Below, piece by piece: positions 24,163-33,172 of a stretch of DNA of 47,550 nt. The notes under the pieces were generated by a model. It was not told the origin of the DNA, ran no database searches, and saw only the letters and a program-made list of their open reading frames with translations. The position numbers and the translations under genes are program-made. The stretch's first letter is position 1. The number at the start of each line of letters is the position of its first letter. The stretch is from an uncultured Clostridium sp. (GTDB lineage Bacteria > Bacillota > Clostridia > TANB77 > CAG-508): assembly GCA_945946655.1 (NCBI GenBank), contig CAMEWM010000009.1, forward strand, positions 1 to 47,550, in the 5' to 3' direction.

Positions 24163-25888
24163 ATACTTTTGATTTTTCTTCCATTACTTTTGTTAATTCT
24201 TTTAGCTGTTTTTCTGCATCAGCTTCCGATTTTCCTTTTACTCCAATATAGAATTTAATCTTTGGCTCTGTTCCTGATGGTCTTACACAGCACCATGCGT
24301 CATTTTCTAATCCATAATATAATACATTAGAGTTTGGTAAACCAGTTTTTCTAGTCTCTCCTGTAATATTGTCTTTTATAAAGTCTTGTTTATAGTCTCT
24401 AAATTCAAGTACTTTATATTGCCCTAATGTCTCTGATGGATTATTTCGCATATTCTCCATCATCGCTTTTATTTCCTCTGCACCGCTTACTCCTTCACGT
24501 GTAATTGAAATTGTTAGTTCTTTATAATACCCATATTTTTCATATATATTAATCATTTGATCCCATAAAGTATAACCTCTTTCTTTATAATATGCCGCTG
24601 CTTCGCAAAGGGCCATTACAGCTGCAATTCCGTCTTTATCCCTTGCATGTGTTCCAATTAAACATCCATAGCTTTCTTCGAATCCAAACATGTATTTATA
24701 ATTATTATTTTGCTCGAATAATCTCATTTGCTCTCCTATATATTTAAATCCTGTAAGAACTTCTATTAGTTTCAAATTATATTCTTTTGCTATAGCATCT
24801 GCTAGATTTGATGAAACTATCGTTTTTATTAGAGCTCCATTTGCTGGAATCTCTCCCCTTTCTTTTTTTTGAGATAACTCATATTCTGCAATTAACAATC
24901 CAGACATATTTCCTGTAAAAGAATGATATTCTCCTGTCTTTGAATCTTTGGCATATACTCCTAATCTATCTGCATCTGGGTCATTAGCTAAAACAACGTC
25001 CGCATTCACTTTTCTAGCTAAATCTAAAGCTAGTTTAAAAGCATTTGCATCTTCTGGATTTGGATAGCTAACTGTTGGGAAATCTCCATTTGGTTCTTCT
25101 TGTTCTGGTACCACATATACATTTTTAAATCCTATTTCTCGTAATATTCTTTGAACTGGCATATTTCCAGCACCATGTAATGGTGTATATACAATATTAA
25201 TATCATCTGACATTTTCTTTATGATATTTTGATTTAGTACTAATTTTTTTAAAGTATCTATATATGCATCATCAATTTCTTTTCCTATCACATTATACAA
25301 GCCCTGTTTTTCAGCATCTTCTTTTGTCATATTTTTTATTTTAGAAAAATCTGATATCTCATTTACTTCCTCTATTATTCCTTTATCATGTGGAGGAACT
25401 ATTTGTGCCCCATCTTCCCAATATACTTTATAGCCATTATATTTTGGTGGGTTATGACTTGCTGTTATCATTACACCTGCAATACAATTTAATTGTCTTA
25501 CTGCAAATGATAACTCAGGAACTGGTCTTAATCCTTCAAACACATATGTTTTTATTCCATTAGCATTTAAGCATAGTGCTGTAAATTCACTAAATTCTTT
25601 TGACATATGTCTAGAATCATATGATATTGCTACACCTTTATTTTCTGGATTGTTTTTATTGATATAATTTGCTAATCCTTGAGTTGCTTTTGTAACAGTA
25701 TATTTATTCATTCTGTTGCTTCCATTTCCTATTACACCTCTTAATCCTGCAGTTCCAAACTCCAATTCTTTGTAAAATCTGTCTTGTATTTCCGTATTGT
25801 TGTCTTTTATATTGTCTAGCTCTTCCTTGGTTTCATTATCTATTGCTGGATCATTTAACCATTCATTATATTTCTCTAAATAATTCAT
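24161..25888 (-). CDS. pgcA: Phosphoglucomutase / phosphomannomutase
   Basis: Alpha-D-phosphohexomutase interconverting glucose-6-P and glucose-1-P (PgcA type). Seen: GTAGLRGVIGNGSNRMN, active-site serine loop TASHNPPKYNGYKVYW, metal loop DPDADRLGV, sugar-binding GFEESYGCL, and the phosphate-binding RPSGTEPKIKFY. Length 575 residues, normal. ATG after AAGGAAG. Downstream of the UDP-sugar pyrophosphorylase gene in the same direction, which uses its product. Confidence 0.92.
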   Translation of the reverse strand: MNYLEKYNEWLNDPAIDNETKEELDNIKDNNTEIQDRFYKELEFGTAGLRGVIGNGSNRMNKYTVTKATQGLANYINKNNPENKGVAISYDSRHMSKEFSEFTALCLNANGIKTYVFEGLRPVPELSFAVRQLNCIAGVMITASHNPPKYNGYKVYWEDGAQIVPPHDKGIIEEVNEISDFSKIKNMTKEDAEKQGLYNVIGKEIDDAYIDTLKKLVLNQNIIKKMSDDINIVYTPLHGAGNMPVQRILREIGFKNVYVVPEQEEPNGDFPTVSYPNPEDANAFKLALDLARKVNADVVLANDPDADRLGVYAKDSKTGEYHSFTGNMSGLLIAEYELSQKKERGEIPANGALIKTIVSSNLADAIAKEYNLKLIEVLTGFKYIGEQMRLFEQNNNYKYMFGFEESYGCLIGTHARDKDGIAAVMALCEAAAYYKERGYTLWDQMINIYEKYGYYKELTISITREGVSGAEEIKAMMENMRNNPSETLGQYKVLEFRDYKQDFIKDNITGETRKTGLPNSNVLYYGLENDAWCCVRPSGTEPKIKFYIGVKGKSEADAEKQLKELTKVMEEKSKV

Positions 25889-25916
25889 AAAATCTTCCTT
25901 TCTTTTTTAATTTTAC

Positions 25917-25963
25917 TAAAAGAAGTTTGAATTCTTTGTATAACAAAAAACTCAAACTTCTCT
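25917..25963 (-). terminator. Terminator after the UDP-sugar pyrophosphorylase gene
   Basis: Arms AGAAGTTTGA and TCAAACTTCT separated by a 21-base loop, followed on the minus strand by TTTTAG. Confidence 0.6.
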
Positions 25964-25978
25964 ATTTTAATTATACAA

Positions 25979-27223
25979 TTATTTTATTTTATGAAATTCT
26001 TTGTATAATTTTCTCGCTGTTTCTGGGCTATCTACTCCCTCTGCATTTTTTACTGGTGCAAACTCTTCTTCCCTCTTTACTCTTAATATCGCCATATCAT
26101 CTAATGATTCAAATGCATCAAATAGAAACGCTTCAAATTTATATGCATTTGGCTTATCACTTGTTACTAAGTTTCCGTTTTTATCTAAATATTTTGCTTT
26201 TTTAAAAGCACTGTGATATGGCAATGTATTTTTACTTATTTCTTCTATAGCTGCTACACTAAATAGATTGCAAAGAATATGAGACTCTCCATATACTAAT
26301 CCTCCATCTTTATTAGTAGCTTCTGCCATTTCTTGTGATATTTCACTATATTCAACAACACTTGGTTTTCCATTTCTCTTGCAGAAAACTCCAACTTTTT
26401 CATGAGGTCCTGCTTTAACAACACTTTTACCTGCAGCTAACATTTTTTTATCTATAGTAACTCCTAATAGCACAGGATCTACCATATTTACTAAAACGTT
26501 ATCAACTCCTCCTATGAACACCCATTCTATTCCTCTTGTCTTCATATCATATATAATTCCGTTCTTTTTCATTGACAAGAAAATTCCACCATGTCCATCT
26601 GCAGCCTGTTTTATTAATCCATCTTCTCCAATTAATATCTTACCATTTGTATCAACCATTGGTAATTCGCCTTGTTTGAAAAATATAACTTTATCTTTTG
26701 GATATCCAAAATAATTATGTTGTTCAAAAAAGTTCACAGTTGCATCATTATTTTCTTTACTAGTCATTATATACCAAACAACAAATATACCATATTTTCT
26801 TTGAGCTTCTTTTAATGTATCACATAAAATCTCGAATATTGGTTTATGTGAATCTAGCCCTATATCAAATGTTCCTTTAGGTCCAACATGTCCTAATCTT
26901 GTGCCTTGTCCTCCGGCCATTGTTACAACAGCCAGTTTGCCTGATTTTATCTCTTTTAGTCCTATGTCTTCATAATATTTTAATTCTTTTTCACTCATAG
27001 TGCTTTTATCAGTGTAGCCTATTGGCTCTATTTTAGAATTAGTAAAATCCACTTTTTGATTTATTCTTTTATATAATTCTTCTATTTGGGCAAAATCTAG
27101 TGTTAATATATCATCAAGTAACTGTGATTTTTTCTCGTCACTTAATTTGTCATATTGACTTAATAGATGCTCTTGACCGTATTTTTTAAGTACCTCCTCT
27201 GCTGCCAAATACTTTTCTTCCAT
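25979..27223 (-). CDS. UDP-sugar pyrophosphorylase (eukaryote-like UDPGP family)
   Basis: Nucleotidyltransferase of the UDPGP family that also holds eukaryotic UDP-GlcNAc and UDP-glucose pyrophosphorylases, unlike bacterial GalU. Seen: an N-terminal helical region, the nucleotide loop MAGGQGTRLGHVGPKGTFD, GIFVVWYIMTSKENNDAT, GNGD-like QAADGHGGIF, WVFIGGVDNVLVNMVDP and GKPSVVEYSEIS. Length 414 residues. ATG after AGGAGAAAA. Next to pgcA, which would supply glucose-1-P, so UDP-glucose is a likely product; UDP-GlcNAc cannot be excluded. Confidence 0.85.
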   Translation of the reverse strand: MEEKYLAAEEVLKKYGQEHLLSQYDKLSDEKKSQLLDDILTLDFAQIEELYKRINQKVDFTNSKIEPIGYTDKSTMSEKELKYYEDIGLKEIKSGKLAVVTMAGGQGTRLGHVGPKGTFDIGLDSHKPIFEILCDTLKEAQRKYGIFVVWYIMTSKENNDATVNFFEQHNYFGYPKDKVIFFKQGELPMVDTNGKILIGEDGLIKQAADGHGGIFLSMKKNGIIYDMKTRGIEWVFIGGVDNVLVNMVDPVLLGVTIDKKMLAAGKSVVKAGPHEKVGVFCKRNGKPSVVEYSEISQEMAEATNKDGGLVYGESHILCNLFSVAAIEEISKNTLPYHSAFKKAKYLDKNGNLVTSDKPNAYKFEAFLFDAFESLDDMAILRVKREEEFAPVKNAEGVDSPETARKLYKEFHKIK

Positions 27224-27335
27224 GTTTTTCTCCTTTCAAAAATCGTATATTTCATTTATATTATTGATTGTTTCTTAATATTATACTATTATAATTAAAT
27301 AGTCAATATTTCAAAAATAATTTTAAAATATACAA

Positions 27336-27372
27336 TAAGAGAGCAGACAATAAATTATTTTCTGCTCTTTTA
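27336..27372 (-). terminator. Terminator after the 161-aa gene
   Basis: Stem AGAGCAGA (27340-27347) and TCTGCTCT (27361-27368), followed on the minus strand by CTTATT. Confidence 0.6.
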
Positions 27373-27382
27373 CTTTTATCAA

Positions 27383-27868
27383 TTAGTTTGCCATTTTTAT
27401 AGTAGTAATATATTCCTCTTTGTCTTTTTCCCCTGCTGTGTTTAAAACTTTTTCGTGTTCGTTCAATATTTGTTTAATTTCTTGTTCACATTCATTAATA
27501 TCATAGCAATCTATAATTGTATAAATTTGATCTTTATTCACAAAATCTTTTATCATTAAATGTGCTTTTTTAATATATTCTACTGTTCCTGCAATAATTA
27601 TACATTCGTTGTTTTCTACTAATTCTTTTATTTTATTTATATTCAATTCTTTTTTATTCCAACCTATATTTAAGATTTTACTTTCATTTTCTAATTTTAA
27701 TTTTTTCAATAATGTTTCCATATTATTTTTAAGACTTTTCTCTAGTATTGTGGTAATTTTGATTCCTTTATTAATCTTTTTATCAATGTTTGGTAATAGC
27801 ATAGTAACTAAATGCCACTCACTTGCATAAAAACTACAAACCGTCTTTATATTATTAATATCAGTCAT
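27383..27868 (-). CDS. Unknown cytoplasmic protein with a regulated promoter (161 aa)
   Basis: Not recognised. A soluble alpha/beta protein; strands such as ILNIGWNKKEL, CIIIAGTVEYIKKAHLMI and IYTIIDCYDI suggest a Rossmann-like sheet. No catalytic motif is clear. The ATG follows GGAGG. A perfect sigma-A promoter lies 30-60 bases upstream and its -10 box is overlapped by a 17-base palindrome, so the gene is probably repressed by an unknown factor. It is flanked by a UDP-sugar gene and by spoIIR (divergent). No function is proposed. Confidence 0.65.
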   Translation of the reverse strand: MTDINNIKTVCSFYASEWHLVTMLLPNIDKKINKGIKITTILEKSLKNNMETLLKKLKLENESKILNIGWNKKELNINKIKELVENNECIIIAGTVEYIKKAHLMIKDFVNKDQIYTIIDCYDINECEQEIKQILNEHEKVLNTAGEKDKEEYITTIKMAN

Positions 27869-27892
27869 TTTTTACCTCCGCTTTCCTTTTCT

Positions 27893-27909
27893 ATGGTAAA
27901 TTTTACCAT
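27893..27909. promoter_or_regulatory. Perfect palindromic operator over the promoter of the 161-aa gene
   Basis: atggtaaattttaccat is an 8+8 inverted repeat with one central base. It covers the -10 box (27900-27905), the position expected for a repressor site. Confidence 0.65.
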
Positions 27910-27928
27910 TTTTACACTTTTGTGTCAA
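27900..27928 (-). promoter_or_regulatory. Consensus sigma-A promoter of the 161-aa gene
   Basis: Minus strand TTGACA (27923-27928), 17 bases, TAAAAT (27900-27905), about 30 bases upstream of the start codon. Confidence 0.8.
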
Positions 27929-28155
27929 TATTATTACAAATCAATCGTGTTTCATAATTCGACAGTTCAAAGTTTTTCGCCCTATTGGTCTATTTTTTTG
28001 TTTTATATTTGTATTATTTTTTCATTTTTATTACATTTCTGTTACATTATGTTGTTTGATTTATGTATTCATATTTTTTTACCAAATATGTATATTTTTA
28101 TTTTTTTTAGTAAATACTTTTATTAAATATTTTGTATAACATTGAGGTGGTAAAA

Positions 28156-28818
28156 ATGTTACGAAAGCATATTAATAAAAATAGTTTTTCTAGATTCTTT
28201 ATATTAATTATTCTATTTACAGTATTTGTTTTATTTTCGGCTTTTTCATATGTTAATGCTGTATCTGACAATATTTCAAATGGAGTTTTTAGGCTTCACG
28301 TTATTGCTAACAGTAATTCTGAAGAAGACCAAAACTTAAAATATAAAGTTAGGGATGCTTTACTAGAATATATGAATTCTTTATGTTCTGGTGTCTTTTC
28401 AAAAGAAGAAGCTATAAATATTGCACAAGAACACATCCAAGATTTCGAAAATATAGCTAGAGCAATAATATTAGATAACGGATATCAATATAATGTATCT
28501 GTAGAAGTAGGCCAATATAATTTTCCTACTAAGCAATATGGAGATGTTTCTTTACCTTCTGGTATATATGATGCTTTAAAGGTAAATATTGGTTCTGCTT
28601 CTGGGAATAATTGGTGGTGCGTAATGTTTCCTCCCCTTTGTTTTGTTGATGTTTCTTCAGGTATAGTGCCAGACTCATCAAAAAAATTGTTGCAAGAAAA
28701 TATTTCAAAAGAAGAATATGATTTAATAACTAATTCGTCTAATAATTCCGAGTTAACCTTTAAATTTAAAGTTGTAGAACTTTTAGAAAATATTAGGATT
28801 AAATTAGCAAATAATTAG
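28156..28818 (+). CDS. spoIIR: Stage II sporulation protein R
   Basis: Signal protein made in the forespore and exported across its membrane, where it activates SpoIIGA to process pro-sigma-E in the mother cell. Seen: an N-terminal signal/anchor (about 12-37), the family block FRLHVIANSNSEEDQNLKYKV followed by RDALLEYM, and NWWCVMFPPLCFVD. Length 220 residues. The ATG at 28156 follows GAGGTGG; the eight in-frame codons before it are not part of the protein. About 100 bases upstream of murA, in the same direction. Confidence 0.92.
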   Translation: MLRKHINKNSFSRFFILIILFTVFVLFSAFSYVNAVSDNISNGVFRLHVIANSNSEEDQNLKYKVRDALLEYMNSLCSGVFSKEEAINIAQEHIQDFENIARAIILDNGYQYNVSVEVGQYNFPTKQYGDVSLPSGIYDALKVNIGSASGNNWWCVMFPPLCFVDVSSGIVPDSSKKLLQENISKEEYDLITNSSNNSELTFKFKVVELLENIRIKLANN

Positions 28819-28921
28819 CAATTCTTTCAATTTATGTTGTAAATCCTTCTTATTTATGGTATATATATATTTAGCTTTTTAGTTTTATACATTGTATATA
28901 ATAAATAAGGGGGATTTTACT

Positions 28922-30184
28922 GTGGAAAAATTAGTAATAAACGGACCAACAAGACTTCATGGAGATGTAAATATAAGTGGTGCAAAAAATGCAGCAGTTG
29001 CTATACTTCCTGCTACTTTATTAATTGATGGAATTTGCACTTTAGAGAATATACCAAATATAAGTGATGTAAAAATTTCCTGTTCTATATTAGAAAAATT
29101 AGGTGCCAAAATAACTTGGCTTTCAAAGAATTCCATTAAAGTTGATACAAGAAATATTAGTTCAACGACAGCGCCTCTAGATATGACTAGTAAATTTAGA
29201 GCTTCTTATTATCTTTTAGGAGCTCTTCTTAGTCGTTGTGGTAAAGCAGAAGTTGGCCTTCCCGGCGGTTGTAATCTAGGAGCACGTCCTATTGATCAAC
29301 ATATTAAAGGTTTCGAAGCTTTAGGAGCATCTACTGTAATTGCTCAAGGAAAAATATCTACTCAAGCAAAAAAACTTGTAGGTACTTCTATTTATATGGA
29401 TACTGTATCGGTTGGTGCTACAATTAATGTTATGTTAGCTGCTGTACTAGCCGAAGGTACAACAACTATCGATAATGCAGCAAAGGAACCTCATGTTGTT
29501 GATGTCGCTAACTTTCTAAATACAATGGGAGCAGATATTCATGGTGCAGGTACAGATATGATCAAAATTACCGGAGTCAAAAAATTATCTGGTAATGCAT
29601 CTTATTCTATAGTTCCAGATCAGATAGAGGCAGGTACATTTATGCTAGCAGCTATTGCTTCTCAAGGTGATATTGTTATTCATAACTGCATTCCAAAACA
29701 CTTAGAATGTTTAACAGCCAAAATACTAGAAATTGGCGGTAATGTTGAAGAAGGCGATGATTCATTACATGTATGGTGTGATACTAGACCAACTAAGACA
29801 AGCATCAAGACATTACCATATCCTGGATTTCCAACTGATTTACAACCACAAATGGGTGTTGTACTTGCAGTGTCAGAGGGAACTAGCATTATAAATGAAA
29901 GTATTTGGGAATCTCGCTTTCAATATACTGCAGAATTAAATAAAATGGGAGCTAATATTACAGCTCAAGGAAAAACTGCTGTTTTTGAAGGTGTCAATTC
30001 TCTATCAGGCGCTCCAGTATATGCATCTGATTTAAGAGCCGGTGCAGCTTTAATAATCGCAGGAATTATTGCTAACGGAGAAACAGAATTGTATAATTTA
30101 AATCATATTGATAGAGGATATGAATGTATCGAAGATAAATTTAGAAAACTTGGAGCCGATATCAAAAGAATCGTTGAAGAATAG
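28922..30184 (+). CDS. murA: UDP-N-acetylglucosamine 1-carboxyvinyltransferase
   Basis: First committed enzyme of peptidoglycan synthesis, transferring enolpyruvate to UDP-GlcNAc. Seen: ISGAKNAAVAILPATLL with the conserved Lys-Asn pair, and the catalytic loop GLPGGCNLGARPID with Cys117, matching the fosfomycin-reactive Cys115 of E. coli. The start is GTG at 28922 behind GGGGG; ten upstream codons in frame do not belong. Length 420 residues. It leads walJ and rlmH in one direction with short gaps. Confidence 0.95.
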   Translation: MEKLVINGPTRLHGDVNISGAKNAAVAILPATLLIDGICTLENIPNISDVKISCSILEKLGAKITWLSKNSIKVDTRNISSTTAPLDMTSKFRASYYLLGALLSRCGKAEVGLPGGCNLGARPIDQHIKGFEALGASTVIAQGKISTQAKKLVGTSIYMDTVSVGATINVMLAAVLAEGTTTIDNAAKEPHVVDVANFLNTMGADIHGAGTDMIKITGVKKLSGNASYSIVPDQIEAGTFMLAAIASQGDIVIHNCIPKHLECLTAKILEIGGNVEEGDDSLHVWCDTRPTKTSIKTLPYPGFPTDLQPQMGVVLAVSEGTSIINESIWESRFQYTAELNKMGANITAQGKTAVFEGVNSLSGAPVYASDLRAGAALIIAGIIANGETELYNLNHIDRGYECIEDKFRKLGADIKRIVEE

Positions 30185-30193
30185 GAAATAGAA

Positions 30194-30985
30194 ATGTTTA
30201 AATTTTGTAGTTTATTTAGTGGCAGTACAGGTAATAGTTTATTAATTGAATCAGATAACTCAAAAATATTAATTGATGCTGGAGAGAGTGCAAAAAAAAT
30301 AGTTTCTGCACTTTCTCTTCTTGATATTAATATTTCTGATATTGACGCTATCTTAGTTACTCACGAACATTCTGATCATGTAAAAAGTTTAGGAACTCTT
30401 TCAAAGAAATATAATATTCCTGTTTATGCAAATGTGAGTACTTGGAATGCCATGCCAGAGCAAAAGCAAAAAATATTGGATATAAATCAGAAAATCTTTG
30501 AAGTTAATACTGAATTTGAGATTAAAGATTTATCTTTTAAGCCCTTTCATATTCCTCATGACGCTGCTGATCCTTGTGGCTTTAATGTTTTCTTCAAAAG
30601 TAATAAAATAAGTATCGCAACAGACTTAGGACATGCCACTTCTGATATTATGTCAAATCTAGAAAAAAGTTCATTTATTTTATTAGAGTCAAATTACGAT
30701 CCAGATATTTTAAAATATTCGAAATATCCTTTTTCTTTAAAGCAAAGAATTGCAGGACCAGAAGGTCATCTATCAAATACTACTTCTGGTAAAATAATTT
30801 CTAATTTAATAGAAACTGGGCTCCACTCAGTTATGCTGGGACATCTAAGTAAAGAAAATAATTTTCCGGAATTAGCATATAAAACAGTAGTTGAAGAAAT
30901 TATTAATAATCATCATGATGAATCCGATATTAGAATTGGAGTTGCAAAACGTGATGGTCCTAGCAAAATGATAACTATCGCCTAA
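30194..30985 (+). CDS. walJ: WalJ/YycJ-type metallo-beta-lactamase fold hydrolase
   Basis: MBL-fold phosphodiesterase of the YycJ/WalJ family, linked in Bacillota to coordination of DNA replication and cell wall synthesis. Seen: N-terminal CSLFSGSTGNSLLIES, metal motif THEHSDHVKSL, the second metal histidine HIPHDAADPCGF, ATDLGHATSDI, LLESNYDP, and the C-terminal MLGHLSKENN. Length 263 residues. Only nine bases separate it from murA, and ten from rlmH, so the three form one unit. In Bacillus walJ is part of walRK and also near rlmH. Confidence 0.9.
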   Translation: MFKFCSLFSGSTGNSLLIESDNSKILIDAGESAKKIVSALSLLDINISDIDAILVTHEHSDHVKSLGTLSKKYNIPVYANVSTWNAMPEQKQKILDINQKIFEVNTEFEIKDLSFKPFHIPHDAADPCGFNVFFKSNKISIATDLGHATSDIMSNLEKSSFILLESNYDPDILKYSKYPFSLKQRIAGPEGHLSNTTSGKIISNLIETGLHSVMLGHLSKENNFPELAYKTVVEEIINNHHDESDIRIGVAKRDGPSKMITIA

Positions 30986-30995
30986 AGGAGGTTTT

Positions 30996-31475
30996 ATGTT
31001 ACATATAAATGTACTATGTGTTGGAAAAGTCAAAGAAACTTTTTTTAAAGAAGCTATTTTTGAATATTCCAAGAGATTATCTAGATTCTGCGATTTAAAT
31101 ATCATAGAAATTCAAGATGAAAAAATTCCTGATAAGTCTAACGAAAAAATTGAACAAGAAATAAAAGACAAAGAAGGAAACAATATTTTGTCACATATAA
31201 AAAAAGATTCTTATGTTATTGCTCTAGATTTAAGGGGAAAAGAATTTGATTCAGTTACTTTTTCTCAAGAAATTTCAAGGCTCTCTATAACTAATAGTAA
31301 TATTACTTTTATTATAGGTGGAAGTTTAGGACTTTCAGAAAAAGTTCTCTCTTCATGTAATGAAAAGATATGTTTCTCTAAACTGACATTTCCTCATCAA
31401 TTGATTAGAATCTTTTTGTTAGAACAACTATATCGATCATTTAAAATAGCTAACAATGAGGCTTATCACAAATAA
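30996..31475 (+). CDS. rlmH: 23S rRNA pseudouridine-1915 N3-methyltransferase
   Basis: SPOUT-class methyltransferase acting on helix 69 of assembled ribosomes. Seen: N-terminal INVLCVGKVKETFFKEAI, ALDLRGKEFDSVTFSQEI, the cofactor-knot loop FIIGGSLGLSEKV, and the C-terminal FPHQLIRIFLLEQLYRSFKI. Length 159 residues. RBS AAAGGAGG. Last gene of the murA-walJ-rlmH unit. Confidence 0.95.
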   Translation: MLHINVLCVGKVKETFFKEAIFEYSKRLSRFCDLNIIEIQDEKIPDKSNEKIEQEIKDKEGNNILSHIKKDSYVIALDLRGKEFDSVTFSQEISRLSITNSNITFIIGGSLGLSEKVLSSCNEKICFSKLTFPHQLIRIFLLEQLYRSFKIANNEAYHK

Positions 31476-31522
31476 AGTCATAGTTTACCATAAAATAATT
31501 ATGGTAAACTATGACTTTATTT
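31470..31522. terminator. Long bidirectional terminator, 24-bp perfect stem
   Basis: Arms 31470-31493 and 31499-31522 are perfect reverse complements with a 5-base AATAA loop. The arms include the rlmH stop codon and reach the spmB stop. T-runs lie on both sides. Confidence 0.85.
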
Positions 31523-32050
31523 TTATAAAATATTATTCCATATAATTGCAGAAGTTAACATCCCTACAACATCTGCAATTAGGGCGGCAACTAATACAAA
31601 TCTTATTTTTTTTACTCCAATGCTACTCGTATACACTGCTATTGTATAAAATGTTGTCTCCGTTGATCCCATTATTGTTGATGTGATTAAGCCAATTTTG
31701 CTGTCAACGCCATATTTTGTCATTATATCTGTTGCAACTGCTAATGATGCACTGCCTGATATTGGCCTTAATAAAGCTAATGGAATAACTTCACTTGGAA
31801 ATCCAATTTTATTTGTAAAAATAGCTAAAGCATTTGTCATTAATTCTAAAATTCCTGAGCTCCTTAATACTCCTACCGCTAAAAATATTCCTAGTAAGGT
31901 AGGAAAAATTCTTATAACAATACTCATTCCTTCTTTTGCTCCATCTACGAAAATATCATATATCCTTTTTTTGTCAAAAATTCCATATATAATTATAATA
32001 ACTACAACTACTGGTATTGCTATTGTAGATATGTAATTTATTATTTTCAT
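31523..32050 (-). CDS. spmB: Spore maturation protein B
   Basis: Polytopic membrane protein acting with SpmA in spore core dehydration. Seen: several membrane segments (about 5-25, 45-65, 85-100, 130-175) and the nucleoside-transporter-gate domain motifs RIFPTLLGIFLAVGVLRSSG, PLALLRPISGSASLAV and SVIMGSTETTFYTIAVY-like STIMGSTETTFYTIAVYTSS. Length 175 residues, typical. ATG after AGGAAATC, 22 bases after spmA. Confidence 0.92.
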   Translation of the reverse strand: MKIINYISTIAIPVVVVIIIIYGIFDKKRIYDIFVDGAKEGMSIVIRIFPTLLGIFLAVGVLRSSGILELMTNALAIFTNKIGFPSEVIPLALLRPISGSASLAVATDIMTKYGVDSKIGLITSTIMGSTETTFYTIAVYTSSIGVKKIRFVLVAALIADVVGMLTSAIIWNNIL

Positions 32051-32072
32051 CTAGATTTCCTTTCTTGTACGA

Positions 32073-32648
32073 TTAAAATTTCTTCATCAATACTTTACTA
32101 GCCACAATTCCAGCAATATCCGCTACAATAGTTGATATCCATACAGGTAAAATAATTTGCACAGCATTTGTTGATCCTAATGATGCTCTTATAGCAATTA
32201 CCGTTGTTGGTATAAGTTGTAAGGAAGCTGTATTCAAAACGATGAATATTGCCATTGAGTCTGTAATTCTTTCTTTATCTGGATTTTTTTCTTGCATAGT
32301 TTGCATTGCTTTTATTCCTAGAGGCGTTGCAGCATTCCCTATACCCAGCAAATTTGCAATTATGTTAACTGTGATTTCTTTATATTCTTTATCCTCTTTT
32401 TTCATATTTGGAAATAGCACTTTCATTAAGGGAGTGATCATAGTGCTTAATTTATTAATAAGTGAAGTCTCTTGTACTATTCTCATCAATCCATTCCATA
32501 AACACATAGTTCCAAATAATTTTATCGTTAGTTCCACTGCTTGATTACATGAAGAAAAAATTGAATTATTAAAACATTCTATATTCCCTGTGATTACTGC
32601 AAAAATAAATGATATTATTATAAAAAACGGCCAAATCTTATTTAACAT
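32073..32648 (-). CDS. spmA: Spore maturation protein A
   Basis: Membrane partner of SpmB; the pair is required for normal spore core dehydration and heat resistance. Seen: about four membrane segments, KLFGTMCLWNGLMRIVQE, NIIANLLGIGNAATPLGIKA and FIVLNTASLQLIPTTVIAIR, all typical of the family. Length 191 residues. RBS AAAGGAG, ATG at 32648. Confidence 0.92.
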   Translation of the reverse strand: MLNKIWPFFIIISFIFAVITGNIECFNNSIFSSCNQAVELTIKLFGTMCLWNGLMRIVQETSLINKLSTMITPLMKVLFPNMKKEDKEYKEITVNIIANLLGIGNAATPLGIKAMQTMQEKNPDKERITDSMAIFIVLNTASLQLIPTTVIAIRASLGSTNAVQIILPVWISTIVADIAGIVASKVLMKKF

Positions 32649-32839
32649 ATTTTTCTCCTTTGCTTTAATATATTCTTGATATCTATTTATATTCGTTTCT
32701 TTTTTTGCTTTATGTTTACTTTCTCATTTTACTATAATAATTTTATTCTTTATTTAATAGTTAAATTTTCTTTAATTGTAAACTTTTTCAAGTATACCTT
32801 TTATTTTGAAACAAATTCATTATTTTGCAACTATTTTAC

Positions 32840-32868
32840 TTGTCTTTTATTAGATTTTGTGTTATTAT
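32840..32868 (+). promoter_or_regulatory. Candidate promoter of the abrB-type gene
   Basis: TTGTCT (32840-32845), 17 bases, TATTAT (32863-32868), about 45 bases upstream of the start codon. Confidence 0.55.
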
Positions 32869-32911
32869 GAATGTAGATTGTTGTCGAATTTTGTTGCAGG
32901 AGGAAGTAATC

Positions 32912-33172
32912 ATGAAATCAACCGGAATTATTAGACGTGTAGATGAGTTAGGTAGAATAGTTATTCCAATAGAGCTACGAAATAAACTTAAAATAGCAGA
33001 AAAAGATCCAATTGAAATATATGTTGATGGATCTTCAATTATATTAAAAAAATATGAGGAGACTTGCGTATTTTGTGGTAGTACAAGAAATGTTGTAGAA
33101 TATAAAGGAAAATTGATTTGCACAAAATGTACACAAAATATATCAAACATGTCAGATAATATAAAAAAATAA
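32912..33172 (+). CDS. abrB: AbrB-family transition-state regulator with C-terminal zinc-ribbon-like motif
   Basis: DNA-binding regulator of the AbrB/Abh/SpoVT group. Residues 1-50 (MKSTGIIRRVDELGRIVIPI onward, with IYVDGSSIILKKYE) form the swapped-hairpin DNA-binding domain and are very close to Bacillus AbrB. The C-terminal half differs: CVFCGST and LICTKC give two CxxC pairs about 17 residues apart, a probable zinc ribbon in place of the Bacillus multimerisation domain. The ATG at 32912 follows AGGAGG; 29 upstream codons in frame are not used. Length 86 residues. Own promoter and terminator. Confidence 0.9.
   Translation: MKSTGIIRRVDELGRIVIPIELRNKLKIAEKDPIEIYVDGSSIILKKYEETCVFCGSTRNVVEYKGKLICTKCTQNISNMSDNIKK

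Noticed and set aside
27224..27300. Promoter of the UDP-sugar pyrophosphorylase gene (TTGACT with TATAAT)
   Set aside because: The spacer is only 15 bases, so the pairing of the two boxes is doubtful.
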